Shown here piece after piece: positions 47,351 through 56,846 of a stretch of 64,000 bases of DNA. The position numbers and the translations under genes were made by a program. Numbering within the stretch: position 1 is the first letter of the stretch; every line of letters begins with the position of its first letter. Origin of the DNA: Mariniblastus sp. (GTDB lineage: Bacteria; Planctomycetota; Planctomycetia; Pirellulales; Pirellulaceae); NCBI GenBank assembly GCA_011523945.1, contig WTFU01000054.1:115908-179907 (forward strand). The letters are read 5' to 3'. The notes under the pieces are model-generated. The model was not told where the DNA came from. It was given only the letters and a program-made list of their open reading frames with translations, and did no database searches.

Positions 47351-49027
47351 CTATCTGGAAAGACGATCTTGACTCGTGGCGAGAGACTTCAACTCCTCGA
47401 TAATGGACAAATCAAACAAACAAAAGCTGAATTCCCGCGATGAGAGAATTTCGCTCACCCGCAGCTTTTCTCGACTATTCGCGCGGCGCTCTTCGAGCAA
47501 ATCAACTGCCGGCGACGCATAATCGATCAATTGTTGATTCAACTCATCAATGGCAACATGGCGTTCACGCGATTTTGGAAAGGCTGACTTCCCGAACGCC
47601 CATGCTCGCTTTTGTGCAATCAACTCCTTAACCAAATCTGACGGTTCGTCAATAAATCGCTCGGGATGAAACCTTACGTCACGAAGTTCCCGATCCAAAT
47701 CCTTCAATTCAACTCGACTCACTAAATCAAGCGAAGTAGGGAGTTTCAAGGTTGCGGTTACGGTCTGATAGTCTGGTAATTGGACTTCAAAAAATCGCTG
47801 AGCGATCAAATTCGTCAGTTGGTCGTATTTGGCACCGCCAATCCCGTGTATAAAAAGATCACTTAGAATCAAACGTGAGAAAAGCGTCGTTGTCAATGCT
47901 CTTGGTCTAATAAATACTCCATTCACTTTTAACACACTTAATTGCTCATCGACCTCCGCTAACGAACAACTGAATTCCCAGCCCAACAAATTGGACAATA
48001 GAATTCGGTTATCTTGAAATCGAACGTGCAATGGCTGACGTCGACTTTCTGCATCTCTCCAAATCCAGAATGGAACCTCAACCCAGCCATCACGCTCTGC
48101 CAACTTGGGAACTGGATGAGACTCACTGCGTATTCTATGAACGACTCGGTATTCATCGAGAACTCGATTATGAATCAAACGGAACTCATCGGCCGCCGAA
48201 AGTATTGATTTAAAGAAACAGCCAAAAGCCGAAGTCTTCGTTAGTTGGCTGATTGGCAATTCGAGTGTCCGCAGACCGAACTCACTTTCCAAGCGATGGC
48301 GCCCCGCAGCGACTAAATGTCCCAAACCTGCTGCTGATTTATTCAAACGCCCCGCCGCCAGATGAACATGCCGCCACAAGGGATCGATAACACCATGCGA
48401 TTTCTCTCTACCCAACCGTTGACTTAAACGTGTGCCAAAACTTTCGAACAATCCCCAGTCAACCACTGGACGAAATTCATAGGGCACCTCCGTCGCGTGA
48501 GCATCCATTGAAACACTCTCGAGCCGAATATTTTTCCAATCACCCTTGTTATCCGGGAAACTGGGAAAACTCACTGCCGGGTGAGCACAAATATCATTAT
48601 CGATAACCAGGTTTACAGCCCAAGCATTTTGCTGCCTACCTAATTCTGACAAGACGAAATTTTTATACCAAACTCCCGGATGAAATAGATCGGGTTGATG
48701 TCCGGACAGGATAATGCGTTGGCTGTTAATGGATGGCAAATCATTAAGGTAAACCCCGCTGTAAGCGACCGCCATTTCCGTTAGTTCAGCACGTCCCTGC
48801 GTTTGAATTTCCTTCAGCGGTCGATCAAATCGAGATGATCGGCTCTCTGCAATCCGCCTCAAGTTGACTTCCAACAGATCCGTGGCCAATAAAAGAGGGG
48901 GAACCTGCAAGGTCTCACCACTTGCCGAGGGAGCCCTTAATTTTTGGTAAACAACCCCTTGGTGATCATTAGGTTTCTCAGATCCATTCCCCTGAGTCAA
49001 CGGATTCACTCCATTCCCTTTAACCAA
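47351..49027 (-). CDS. unrecognised 558-residue protein, weakly BshC-like
   Basis: A long protein I cannot assign. The open frame begins with a TTG at 49025-49027, but the first 40 residues are polar and the true start is uncertain. A striking motif is ILSGHQPDLFHPGVWYKN (about residues 105-122), which recalls the GQQPG loop of BshC-type cysteine-adding enzymes; a second is HGIGGAKYDQ (about 393-402). The match is too slight to call. It overlaps the glycosyltransferase gene by 8 bases and follows it on the same strand, so the two are probably co-expressed. Confidence 0.6.
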   Translation of the reverse strand: MVKGNGVNPLTQGNGSEKPNDHQGVVYQKLRAPSASGETLQVPPLLLATDLLEVNLRRIAESRSSRFDRPLKEIQTQGRAELTEMAVAYSGVYLNDLPSINSQRIILSGHQPDLFHPGVWYKNFVLSELGRQQNAWAVNLVIDNDICAHPAVSFPSFPDNKGDWKNIRLESVSMDAHATEVPYEFRPVVDWGLFESFGTRLSQRLGREKSHGVIDPLWRHVHLAAGRLNKSAAGLGHLVAAGRHRLESEFGLRTLELPISQLTKTSAFGCFFKSILSAADEFRLIHNRVLDEYRVVHRIRSESHPVPKLAERDGWVEVPFWIWRDAESRRQPLHVRFQDNRILLSNLLGWEFSCSLAEVDEQLSVLKVNGVFIRPRALTTTLFSRLILSDLFIHGIGGAKYDQLTNLIAQRFFEVQLPDYQTVTATLKLPTSLDLVSRVELKDLDRELRDVRFHPERFIDEPSDLVKELIAQKRAWAFGKSAFPKSRERHVAIDELNQQLIDYASPAVDLLEERRANSREKLRVSEILSSREFSFCLFDLSIIEELKSLATSQDRLSR

Positions 49028-49790
49028 CCCGCATGCCCTTCAATCGCCCACAGTCACTTGGCAATGCTGCGAATGCTTTATTCATGACGTCGTAATAGTA
49101 GCTTAAACGCGTGGCTGGATCATCAAGCGTATCGCCAAAAGAACGATTCTCATCCAAGTAAATTCTCGGGACTGCAACTTCACAAACTGACAGTTCATGG
49201 CAGGCCGCCTGAACCCATAATTCCAAGGGCATTGCATAACCTTTTTCTGAAAGGCGAATCCCCAAAAGAGACCTAACTCGATACGCCTTAAAACCGCAAA
49301 ACGCATCGGTGATCGCAAACCCCATCCTCTGGTTCAAAATTTTAGTCACCTGACAATTAATCAATCTTCGCTGTTCAGGCGGTGGAGAGTCCTCACCGAA
49401 AGAACGAAGATAACGACTGCCTGAAACGATATCCGCTCCCGTTTCGATACAAGTTTCTACAAATTTTAGAATTCGTTGCGGCTCATGTTGCCCATCACAG
49501 TCAATGGTGACGAGAATGTCGTACTCCTGTTCGGCAGCATATTGGAACGCGGTCTGCAATGCAGCACCATAGCCTTGATTTCCCGCATGCGTTAGCACAA
49601 CAATATCGTCGCGTGCTGCTAAAATATCCGCGGTGCCATCTGAAGACCCATCATCAATCACTAGTATCTGATCACAATATCGGGAAACTTCGTCCAAAAC
49701 ACTCTCGACAGTCGACGCTTCGTTATAGACAGGTAAGGCCGTCAGAAACTTACAATGCCGCAAAGTACGTTCATTATCCGATAGTTCCAT
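49020..49790 (-). CDS. family 2 glycosyltransferase (DPM1-like)
   Basis: 256 residues, GT-A fold: ALPVYNEASTVESVL near the N-terminus, VIDDGSSDGTADIL with the nucleotide-binding Asp residues, TIDCDGQHEP as the DxD site, and GSRY and DAFCGFKAYR further on. It resembles dolichol-phosphate mannose synthase and its bacterial relatives, which transfer a sugar to a lipid phosphate. No C-terminal membrane segment is present, so it is the soluble form. It overlaps the following unknown gene by 8 bases. Confidence 0.85.
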   Translation of the reverse strand: MELSDNERTLRHCKFLTALPVYNEASTVESVLDEVSRYCDQILVIDDGSSDGTADILAARDDIVVLTHAGNQGYGAALQTAFQYAAEQEYDILVTIDCDGQHEPQRILKFVETCIETGADIVSGSRYLRSFGEDSPPPEQRRLINCQVTKILNQRMGFAITDAFCGFKAYRVRSLLGIRLSEKGYAMPLELWVQAACHELSVCEVAVPRIYLDENRSFGDTLDDPATRLSYYYDVMNKAFAALPSDCGRLKGMRVG

Positions 49791-49997
49791 TTCCGTCCGT
49801 TTCCTAGAGTATTTTTATCTTCGGATCGTATTTTAGGCGTACCGCAAAAACGGTCAACGCAATTCGAGGATCGAATAGGAATCTACGGAATTTTCTCATT
49901 TTTTTTTCCGATTAGCTCGATCAAGATAGCTGGACATTATTCAAACACTCCATCTAGTCCTTTAGACAACAAACATACACGACGATGCAAAAACTGT

Positions 49998-50789
49998 TTA
50001 CATCGAACTCAGTGGGTCTCGTTCACGAGCACTGGCCCAAATTTCCAGCGAACCAAAGGAGGCACCAAGTAACTCCGCAAGAGCCTCCACCGCAAAACGC
50101 TCACTTGCGAAGTGGCCTAGTAGAACCAGCGATACCCCCCAGGCCTTGGCTTCTAAACAGGTATGAAATGTGGCTTCCCCGGTCACAAGCGTATCACAAC
50201 CTCGGGCTTTGGCTTTTCCCAGAAACGAACCGCCGCTGCCACAGGCAATCGCTACCCGTTCAACGAAAGCTCCGCCTCCATCAACCACTCGAACTGATTC
50301 GATCGACAATTTTATTTTGATGCTGCTCACAAACTGAGCGAGCGTTTGCTGCTCCGGCAACCTGCCAAAACGCCCCGCTCCAACCTCCAGCAATCCATCT
50401 TCTTGCGGAATTAAGGACTCTAACTCGCCTACGCCAAGACGTGTCCCGAGACTTTGATTGATTCCATCTTTTGCTGAATCAAACGCTGTGTGCGGGCTGT
50501 AAACGGAAATTCCGGCACGCGCGAGCTGCCACACAAGGCCTTCCGCCATGGAGTCGGTCGTAAGACGCTTCAATGGCCGAAATGGTATTGGATGATGCGT
50601 CACGATTAAATCAGCCTGACGCTGGACAGCTTCGTCAACGGTCTCAGGCGTCACCGTTAAGCATGTCATTACACGCTTGACCGGCAAGGATCGATCGCCA
50701 ACAAGAAGCCCAACATTATCCCAGTCCTCTGCTAATTGCGTCGGAGCAAATTTTTCCATGAACTGACAAATATCATTAATCGAAGCCAC
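49998..50789 (-). CDS. Nif3-like dinuclear metal centre protein
   Basis: 263 residues from the GTG at 50787-50789, which gives the family-typical start ASINDICQFMEKFAP; the frame continues to a TTG at 50829-50831. LAEDWDNVGLLVGD, VTHHPIPF (metal-binding His pair) and SPHTAFD are Nif3/YbgI motifs; the C-terminal GEATFHTCLEA and GHFASER close the metal site. The protein forms hexamers with two metal ions, has often been annotated as GTP cyclohydrolase I type 2, and its role is unclear. It is a single gene. Confidence 0.88.
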   Translation of the reverse strand: MASINDICQFMEKFAPTQLAEDWDNVGLLVGDRSLPVKRVMTCLTVTPETVDEAVQRQADLIVTHHPIPFRPLKRLTTDSMAEGLVWQLARAGISVYSPHTAFDSAKDGINQSLGTRLGVGELESLIPQEDGLLEVGAGRFGRLPEQQTLAQFVSSIKIKLSIESVRVVDGGGAFVERVAIACGSGGSFLGKAKARGCDTLVTGEATFHTCLEAKAWGVSLVLLGHFASERFAVEALAELLGASFGSLEIWASARERDPLSSM

Positions 50790-50921
50790 TTGAAATCTTT
50801 CGCTCTTAAGCCGTGTCTTTAAATTTCCCAAACTGTAGAATAGCAGGCATCCGATTGCGTGAAAACAAACCCAGACGCTGTTTCAGCCTTTTGAGTCCCA
50901 TCCCTAGACCATCAATCCTCC

Positions 50922-51710
50922 ATGTTAAAGTTAAAAAAATCAATTCGCCTGGAAAGTCTTCACCTTCCTTTTAAAAAGGCTCTGCTTACTGCCGCTAATT
51001 TGGGAGCCGATGGAGTCGAAATCAACGGGCGAACCGAGATCCGTTCGGCAGACATGTCACGAACCGCAATTCGCCATTTGAAAAAATTACTGGCCGATTT
51101 AAATTTACAGGTTTCTGCGGTCCATTTTCCAACTCGCCGTGGCTTCGGCATTACAGACGATCTCGATCGCCGAATGGACGCGACTAAATCTGCAATGACT
51201 CTCGCGTATGAACTAGGCTGCAATCTTGTCGTGAACCGCATCGGGCGCATCCCCGAGGATGACCAGCACCCTGAGTTTGACGTGTTGGTTCAGGCTCTTT
51301 CCGATCTTGGCAATTACAGTCAAAAATCAGGAGCATGGTTAGCTGCTCGCACGGGCTCAGAGCCCGGATCCACCATGAAAAACCTGATCGATTCCTTACC
51401 CATTCACTCGTTGGTTGTAGACTTTGACCCCGGTGATTTCATCATCAACGGTTTCTCTGCCACAGACGCAATGAAATTACTCGGAACTCACGTCCGAAGT
51501 TTTCGCGCCCGCGACGCGGTCCAAGACCTCTCTCTGGGAAGATGCGTCGAGGTTGGACTGGGGCAGGGGAGTGTTGACTGGCCAACCCTGCTGGGAACTC
51601 TCGAAGAACACAATTATTCGGGATTCTTGACAGTCGAAAAAGACGGTGGTGAATATTCCATTGACGCAGTATCGCAAGCGATGGACTACCTGACGCAGCT
51701 ATTCCGGTAA
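50922..51710 (+). CDS. sugar phosphate isomerase/epimerase family protein
   Basis: 262 residues forming a xylose-isomerase-like TIM barrel: ANLGADGVEINGR, VHFPTRRGFG, GCNLVVNRIGR, VVDFDPGDF, HVRSFRARDA and GFLTVEKDGGEY are the expected strand-end segments. The Glu in TVEKDG and Asp/His elsewhere would bind the metal. Enzymes of this group isomerise or epimerise sugars or inositol; the substrate is not clear. No transporter or kinase is adjacent. Confidence 0.75.
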   Translation: MLKLKKSIRLESLHLPFKKALLTAANLGADGVEINGRTEIRSADMSRTAIRHLKKLLADLNLQVSAVHFPTRRGFGITDDLDRRMDATKSAMTLAYELGCNLVVNRIGRIPEDDQHPEFDVLVQALSDLGNYSQKSGAWLAARTGSEPGSTMKNLIDSLPIHSLVVDFDPGDFIINGFSATDAMKLLGTHVRSFRARDAVQDLSLGRCVEVGLGQGSVDWPTLLGTLEEHNYSGFLTVEKDGGEYSIDAVSQAMDYLTQLFR

Positions 51711-51819
51711 CTCGACCAATCAACAGGAGCATACCGACCATAAATTTAATCCGACCGAGATGGACAACTCACACCACGATTAAGAACTAGGCAAGGTCTT
51801 TCCTTTGAGCGAGGTGACC

Positions 51820-51862
51820 AAATTAAGCCAGGAGCAAATTAAGCCAGGAGCAAGTTAAGCCA
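51820..51862. repeat. 16-bp tandem repeat at the end of epmB
   Basis: AAATTAAGCCAGGAGC occurs twice in tandem (51820-51835 and 51836-51851), followed by a partial third copy AAGTTAAGCCA whose TTAA is the epmB stop codon (read on the minus strand). The repeat therefore copies the stop-codon region downstream of the gene. Confidence 0.8.
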
Positions 51863-52871
51863 AAACCGTTTTGTTCGGCTCGCCTCGTAATTCCTGAACA
51901 TACCGCGGAACCGCATAGCCCGGCAAGCAGGAACGCAGTTCAGAAATCAAGTGAAGACCTTTGTTAACATCAACTTCGAAATGCGCTGCTCCCCTCACGG
52001 GGTCGAGTTGATGCAAATAATACGGCAGTACGCGGCAGCTCAGCAAACGCTCGCTCAAGTCTTTCAGCGATTCTAATGAATCGTTGACTTTGCGCAACAA
52101 CACCGCCTGATTCAGTAACAAAGCACCGGAATCAGCAATCTGCCCAAGCGATCGCTCCACTGACAAATCGAGTTCGTTCGCGTGATTTGCGTGAATCACC
52201 ACAATCATCTGACTGCGCGAATTAGCTAGAATTTTTAGCAAAGCATCTGTCACCCGCTGAGGAATCATGATGGGCAAACGCGTGTGGAAGCGAATGCGTT
52301 TGATATGCGCAATGTCATCAATTCTAGAAATCAAACGAGCTAACGAATGATCAACAAGCGTCAACGGATCCCCTCCACTCAAAATCACCTCATCAATTGA
52401 TTTGTCAGCGGCAATTTCAGCGAGGGTTGGCTCCCATTGAATCATTGACTTAGGAGCTTGCTCGTACGGAAAATGCCGGCGAAAACAATAGCGGCAGTGC
52501 ACCGCACACGCTCCCGTCGTCACCAACAACACTCGACCTTTGTACTTCTGGAGCATTCCTGAGGACTTCGTCGCATCCGATTCACCGAGCGGATCTGATG
52601 AGAAATGGGCTGGAGATTCCATCTCATTGCCGCTTGGCCATATTTGGCGAAGCAACGGATCCCCCAGATCACACGGATTAATTCGACTCAAATACGGCAA
52701 GGGGGCAAAAACTGGAAATTCGGCCTCTGCAGCATGCTGTAGCCCCCCCTCATCGGCAAGACCGAGAGCCTCCTGCAATCCCTTCAGGTCTCGAACAGCC
52801 CATTTCATCTGATCCTGCCAGGTACCGGAACCGGCGCGGACAAGATCGGTTTTATTCGCTAAAATTGTCAT
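51855..52871 (-). CDS. epmB: EF-P beta-lysylation protein / lysine 2,3-aminomutase
   Basis: 338 residues from the ATG at 52869-52871; the frame extends 16 residues upstream without family-like sequence. A radical SAM enzyme: the cluster motif is CAVHCRYC (Cys122, 126, 129), followed by FRRHFPY. The LILSGGDPLTL type segment (VILSGGDPL) and the C-terminal LPGYAVPRYVQ and GEPNKT match E. coli EpmB, which converts alpha-lysine to beta-lysine for attachment to EF-P. It is divergent from efp with 98 bases between, which supports the assignment. epmA is not in the window. Confidence 0.92.
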   Translation of the reverse strand: MTILANKTDLVRAGSGTWQDQMKWAVRDLKGLQEALGLADEGGLQHAAEAEFPVFAPLPYLSRINPCDLGDPLLRQIWPSGNEMESPAHFSSDPLGESDATKSSGMLQKYKGRVLLVTTGACAVHCRYCFRRHFPYEQAPKSMIQWEPTLAEIAADKSIDEVILSGGDPLTLVDHSLARLISRIDDIAHIKRIRFHTRLPIMIPQRVTDALLKILANSRSQMIVVIHANHANELDLSVERSLGQIADSGALLLNQAVLLRKVNDSLESLKDLSERLLSCRVLPYYLHQLDPVRGAAHFEVDVNKGLHLISELRSCLPGYAVPRYVQELRGEPNKTVLA

Positions 52872-52969
52872 GCGTAAAGGATAACTGTTTCGCCTGTCTC
52901 TTCCAGTAGTCAGCGCCAAACACTACCGATGTCAAACCGATTTTTCGCCGAATAACTCAGGATTCAACC

Positions 52970-53536
52970 GTGGCTTATAAAACAAGTGATTTTCGAAAAG
53001 GTCTCCGTGTTCAGATTAACGGTGAACCGTACATCATGACGAGCATGGAATTTAAGAAACCCGGAAAAGGGAGTGCTCTCTATATCTGCAAACTGAAAAA
53101 CTTACTTCGTGGCACCACGCTTGACCGGACCTACAAAGGTGGAGACTCTCTTGAAGAAGCCGACATCGTAGAAACGGATGTTCAATATCTGTATAAGCAG
53201 GGCACATCCTACGTCTTTATGGATAAAGTGAATTTCGAACAATACGAACTGTCTGCCGAGCAGATTGGCGAGGATTGGCGATATCTAAAAGATAATATGG
53301 ATTGTCAGATGACGTTCTTTAGTGGCAACCCAATCATCATGACTCCGCCCAATCACGTTGAGTTGCGGGTCGAGTTTTGCGAACCCGGTGCAAAGGGAGA
53401 CACTTCGACAAATGTCCGAAAACCGGTCAAAGTCGAAACCGGCGGAGAGTTCCAAACTCCCATTTTCGTGAATGAAGGCGACATTATCAAAATTGATACG
53501 CGAACTGGCGAATATGTCGAACGTGTCAAACACTAG
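52970..53536 (+). CDS. efp: translation elongation factor P
   Basis: 188 residues from a GTG start. Three beta-barrel domains. The modified loop reads KKPGKGSA with Lys33 at the tip, the target for beta-lysylation by EpmA/EpmB. FMDKVNFEQYEL and the C-terminal IKIDTRTGEYVERV are standard. EF-P relieves ribosome stalling at polyproline. The divergent epmB gene and the PGKG loop agree that the lysylation route is used. A perfect terminator palindrome follows about 70 bases downstream. Confidence 0.96.
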   Translation: MAYKTSDFRKGLRVQINGEPYIMTSMEFKKPGKGSALYICKLKNLLRGTTLDRTYKGGDSLEEADIVETDVQYLYKQGTSYVFMDKVNFEQYELSAEQIGEDWRYLKDNMDCQMTFFSGNPIIMTPPNHVELRVEFCEPGAKGDTSTNVRKPVKVETGGEFQTPIFVNEGDIIKIDTRTGEYVERVKH

Positions 53537-53606
53537 ACCGATCTCAGATCGAGTTCGGGAGGTACTCGTCTCCCTAACCTGATTCCAAATAGAGCATACT
53601 CTCCCT

Positions 53607-53632
53607 CAAAAGGATGCGTTCGCATCCTTTTG
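53607..53632 (+). terminator. terminator of efp
   Basis: CAAAAGGATGCG (53607-53618) and CGCATCCTTTTG (53621-53632) form a perfect 12-base stem around TT, ending in a T-run. It lies about 70 bases after the efp stop. Confidence 0.75.
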
Positions 53633-53819
53633 ATTTGGTAGGTGTGAATATTATTCTGAACCCAACTGCAAAAAGCTGACGGCCGGATCGGCATAGGTTA
53701 CCCTAGAAGGAGTAACAGCCAGCAAACAGCCGCCGAATTCACAGGCGGTTTTAAACAGGTGGCTCAACTTTCGACATGAAACCTGAAATTTTAAATCCTC
53801 TTCTCTTGTAGGCAGGGCT

Positions 53820-55238
53820 ATGAAAGTTCAATTCTGGGGTGCGGCGCAAACGGTAACAGGATCAATGCACTTGATCTATCACGACGGCAAAAAAATTCTG
53901 CTCGATTGCGGGCTCTATCAGGGGCGCCGAAAAATTGCTTTTGAAAAGAACCGCCAGCTGCCTTTTGATGCAAAAGAAATTGACATCGTCATTCTTTCAC
54001 ACGCCCATATCGACCACAGCGGTAATCTTCCCTCTTTGGTTAAATCTGGTTTCACTGGTCCAATTTACACAACATCAGCAAGCCGGGATTTAGCTGCGAT
54101 CATGCTGCTTGACAGCGCCAAAATTCAAACCAACGACGTCAAATACGTCAATAAAAAACGGAAAAAGAAAAACCAGCCTCCCTTCCACCCGCTCTACGAA
54201 ACGCTGGATGCGGTACAAACACTTCGGCAATTCAGAACGGTTGAGTATGACCAGCCTTTTTTCCCGCTACCTGGCGTTGAAGCACGCTTCCACGTTGCCG
54301 GCCACATGCTGGGGGCCGCAATTGTCGAACTCAACCTTGATGCCGAGCATCCAGATACACCACCCACCCGACTTGTTTTCAGCGGTGACATTGGCCGCCC
54401 CAACATGCCAATCCTCAAAACTCCGGTATCCGTACCAGGTGTCGACTATTTGATCATGGAAGCCACCTACGGTAACCGTGTTCACCCGACGGGCGGAGAT
54501 GCCAAAAAAACACTTCTGGAAGCCGCTCATTCGGTCTACGAATCCAAAGGCAAACTGATCATTCCCGCGTTCTCGGTAGGGCGAACCCAGGAAATTGTCT
54601 ATCGTCTTAACCTACTCGCCGAAGCGGGGGAGCTGCCTCCAATCAAAGTACATGTCGACAGTCCACTTGCCGTCAATACGACAGATATCTTTCGGGAACA
54701 TGTTGAGTGCTTTGATGACGAAATGATCAACGCCATCCTGTCCGAGGAAGACGAAGACCCACTAAACTTTGGGAATTTGCACTACATTCGCAGCGTCAAA
54801 GAATCAAAAGCTCTCAACGAATCCAACGAACCCTGCATCATTATCAGTGCATCGGGAATGTGTGAAGCAGGACGTATTCTGCACCACTTAAAGAATAACA
54901 TTGAAAAAAGTAATACCCTAATTTTATTTGCAGGCTATCAGGCACCACATACTCTTGGCAGAATCCTTCTGGACCGCTCGCTCGACAAGGTCAAGATTTA
55001 CGGTCAGCCATACGAAGTAAAGGCTCAAGTCTGCAAATTACAGGGCAGCAGTGGACACGCGGATCAACAAGAATTGCTCGACTGGGCTGAGCAAACGGCG
55101 CGAGACGGTGATTTAAAGAAAATTGCTCTGGTCCATTGTGAGCTCGACAGCGCTACGGAATTCAAAGCCTTACTGGAACAGAAGGAACTTGGCCCCGTAA
55201 TAATTCCTGCGCCTGGAGAAGAAATGTTGATGCAATAA
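53820..55238 (+). CDS. beta-CASP metallo-beta-lactamase-fold RNase
   Basis: 472 residues. The metal motif is SHAHIDHSGNLP (His61, His63, Asp65, His66); GHMLGAA, FSGDIGR and the beta-CASP motifs IPAFSVGRTQEIVYRL and ISASGMCEAGRILHHL follow; the C-terminal QLSSGHADQ-type segment (GSSGHADQQEL) completes the site. These are YSH1/CPSF73-related nucleases that process RNA. Start supported by AGGG upstream. It is a single gene between efp and a sulfatase. Confidence 0.9.
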   Translation: MKVQFWGAAQTVTGSMHLIYHDGKKILLDCGLYQGRRKIAFEKNRQLPFDAKEIDIVILSHAHIDHSGNLPSLVKSGFTGPIYTTSASRDLAAIMLLDSAKIQTNDVKYVNKKRKKKNQPPFHPLYETLDAVQTLRQFRTVEYDQPFFPLPGVEARFHVAGHMLGAAIVELNLDAEHPDTPPTRLVFSGDIGRPNMPILKTPVSVPGVDYLIMEATYGNRVHPTGGDAKKTLLEAAHSVYESKGKLIIPAFSVGRTQEIVYRLNLLAEAGELPPIKVHVDSPLAVNTTDIFREHVECFDDEMINAILSEEDEDPLNFGNLHYIRSVKESKALNESNEPCIIISASGMCEAGRILHHLKNNIEKSNTLILFAGYQAPHTLGRILLDRSLDKVKIYGQPYEVKAQVCKLQGSSGHADQQELLDWAEQTARDGDLKKIALVHCELDSATEFKALLEQKELGPVIIPAPGEEMLMQ

Positions 55239-55326
55239 AGTAATCGATGATTGCATCTAATCATATATCAACTGCGTCTAACTTTTAATCGCCACCTAAT
55301 TTCACTTTTATTGTCTGGTTAAAACT

Positions 55327-56697
55327 ATGAGATCCGCTACTTTTATCGCCACCATTGCGATTGCTACGGCAGTATTTACATTGAGCAACTGCACGGTCGC
55401 ACCAGCGCAGGAACAACCCAACATTGTGATGATCATTTCCGACGATCAGGCGTGGACTGATTATTCGTTTATGGGCCACGAGTCGATCCAAACGCCGAAC
55501 CTCGATCAACTCGCTCGAGAAAGTGTTGTGTTTCCACGCGGTTATGTTCCGACCGCTCTTTGTAGACCTTCTCTCATGACGATGATTACAGGCCATTATG
55601 CTCATCAGCATGGAATTACAGGAAACGATCCATCCCCTAAATACAATGCCCAAAATAACGAACTCAAGAATGCACAGCGAGCTGCGCTGATTGCCAACGT
55701 CGATAAGTACGCCACGCTACCACGTCAACTTGCCAAGGCTGGTTATCTTTGCCATCAATCAGGAAAGTGGTGGGAAGGCAGTTTCAAACGAGGCGGTTTC
55801 ACTCATGGCATGACTCGGGGATTCCCGGAAAAAGGTGGCAGGCACGGCGATGATGGTTTGAAAATTGGTCGAAACGGCCTGACCGCGGTCACGGATTTTA
55901 TTGACATGTCGATCGAAGAAAAGAAGCCGTTTTTCGTGTGGTACGCCCCGTTCTTGCCACACACACCACACAATCCACCAGCACGCTTACTCAAAAAATA
56001 TTCCATCGACGGAAGACCTGTCACCATCGCGAAATATTATGCCATGTGCGACTGGTTCGACGAAACTTGCGGACAGCTTATCGACCATCTCGACAAAACC
56101 AACGTCCGTGACAATACGCTTATTGTTTACGCGTGTGACAACGGATGGATCCAAAGACCAGATGCCAGGGGTTACGCACCACGATCTAAACAGACTCCTT
56201 ACGAAGGCGGCATCCGCACGCCAATTATGTTCTCGTGGCCAACCAAAATGCAGCCTGCCATGCGAAAAGAACTATGCAGCACCATCGATTTAGCACCGAC
56301 TATTTTGGCCGCCGCGGAGTTGCCTCAAGACGCCACACTCCCCGGACTGAACTTGCTTCCCAACTTGACGTCTGGTTCGGCCATCAAAAGAAAAACTATT
56401 TTTGGAGAATCGTTTGCTCATGATATTGCCGACATCAATAACCCGGAAGCATCCTTGTTATTCCGGTGGTGCATCACCGACAAATGGAAACTGCTACTTA
56501 CGTATGATGGTGAAGTAAATCGTTACCAATCGACTCACCCTCGAACGGAGAAACGACCACAGTTATTTGACCTGAATGCCGACCCAACGGAGCAACAAAA
56601 TGTTGCTGCAGAAAATCCTGAATTAGTTGCCTCGATGGCAGCACAAATCGAGAACTGGTACCCCGTAAAAGAAAGAAAAACAATCACTAAATTTTAG
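55327..56697 (+). CDS. secreted sulfatase
   Basis: 456 residues. An N-terminal signal peptide ends at about 28 (CTVAPAQE). The formylglycine site reads ALCRPSLMTMITG: Cys79 is the residue to be oxidised, and the usual Arg of CxPxR is replaced by Leu, a variant I recall from planctomycete sulfatases. ISDDQAW (37-43) supplies the metal-binding Asp pair. KSSKWWEG-like (SGKWWEGSF), PFLPHTPHNPP and YACDNGWI are further conserved pieces. It removes sulfate esters from polysaccharides outside the cytoplasm. A terminator hairpin follows; no modifying enzyme is in the window. Confidence 0.9.
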   Translation: MRSATFIATIAIATAVFTLSNCTVAPAQEQPNIVMIISDDQAWTDYSFMGHESIQTPNLDQLARESVVFPRGYVPTALCRPSLMTMITGHYAHQHGITGNDPSPKYNAQNNELKNAQRAALIANVDKYATLPRQLAKAGYLCHQSGKWWEGSFKRGGFTHGMTRGFPEKGGRHGDDGLKIGRNGLTAVTDFIDMSIEEKKPFFVWYAPFLPHTPHNPPARLLKKYSIDGRPVTIAKYYAMCDWFDETCGQLIDHLDKTNVRDNTLIVYACDNGWIQRPDARGYAPRSKQTPYEGGIRTPIMFSWPTKMQPAMRKELCSTIDLAPTILAAAELPQDATLPGLNLLPNLTSGSAIKRKTIFGESFAHDIADINNPEASLLFRWCITDKWKLLLTYDGEVNRYQSTHPRTEKRPQLFDLNADPTEQQNVAAENPELVASMAAQIENWYPVKERKTITKF

Positions 56698-56790
56698 TAA
56701 GCGACGCTCAGGAACGTCTAATTACAATCGGAAACAGCTGGTTTCCAATGCATTAATGGTATTAATAAACTCACGTCCACGCGCCACTCT

Positions 56791-56811
56791 TAGGGACTCT
56801 TTGAGTCCCTA
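56791..56811 (+). terminator. terminator after the sulfatase gene
   Basis: TAGGGACTC (56791-56799) pairs with GAGTCCCTA (56803-56811) around TTT, followed by GGTTTTTAG. On the minus strand no T-run follows, so it serves the sulfatase gene, not the convergent giant gene. Confidence 0.7.
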
Positions 56812-56846
56812 GGTTTTTAGGGGCGAGGATTTAAACAGCCAATCTT

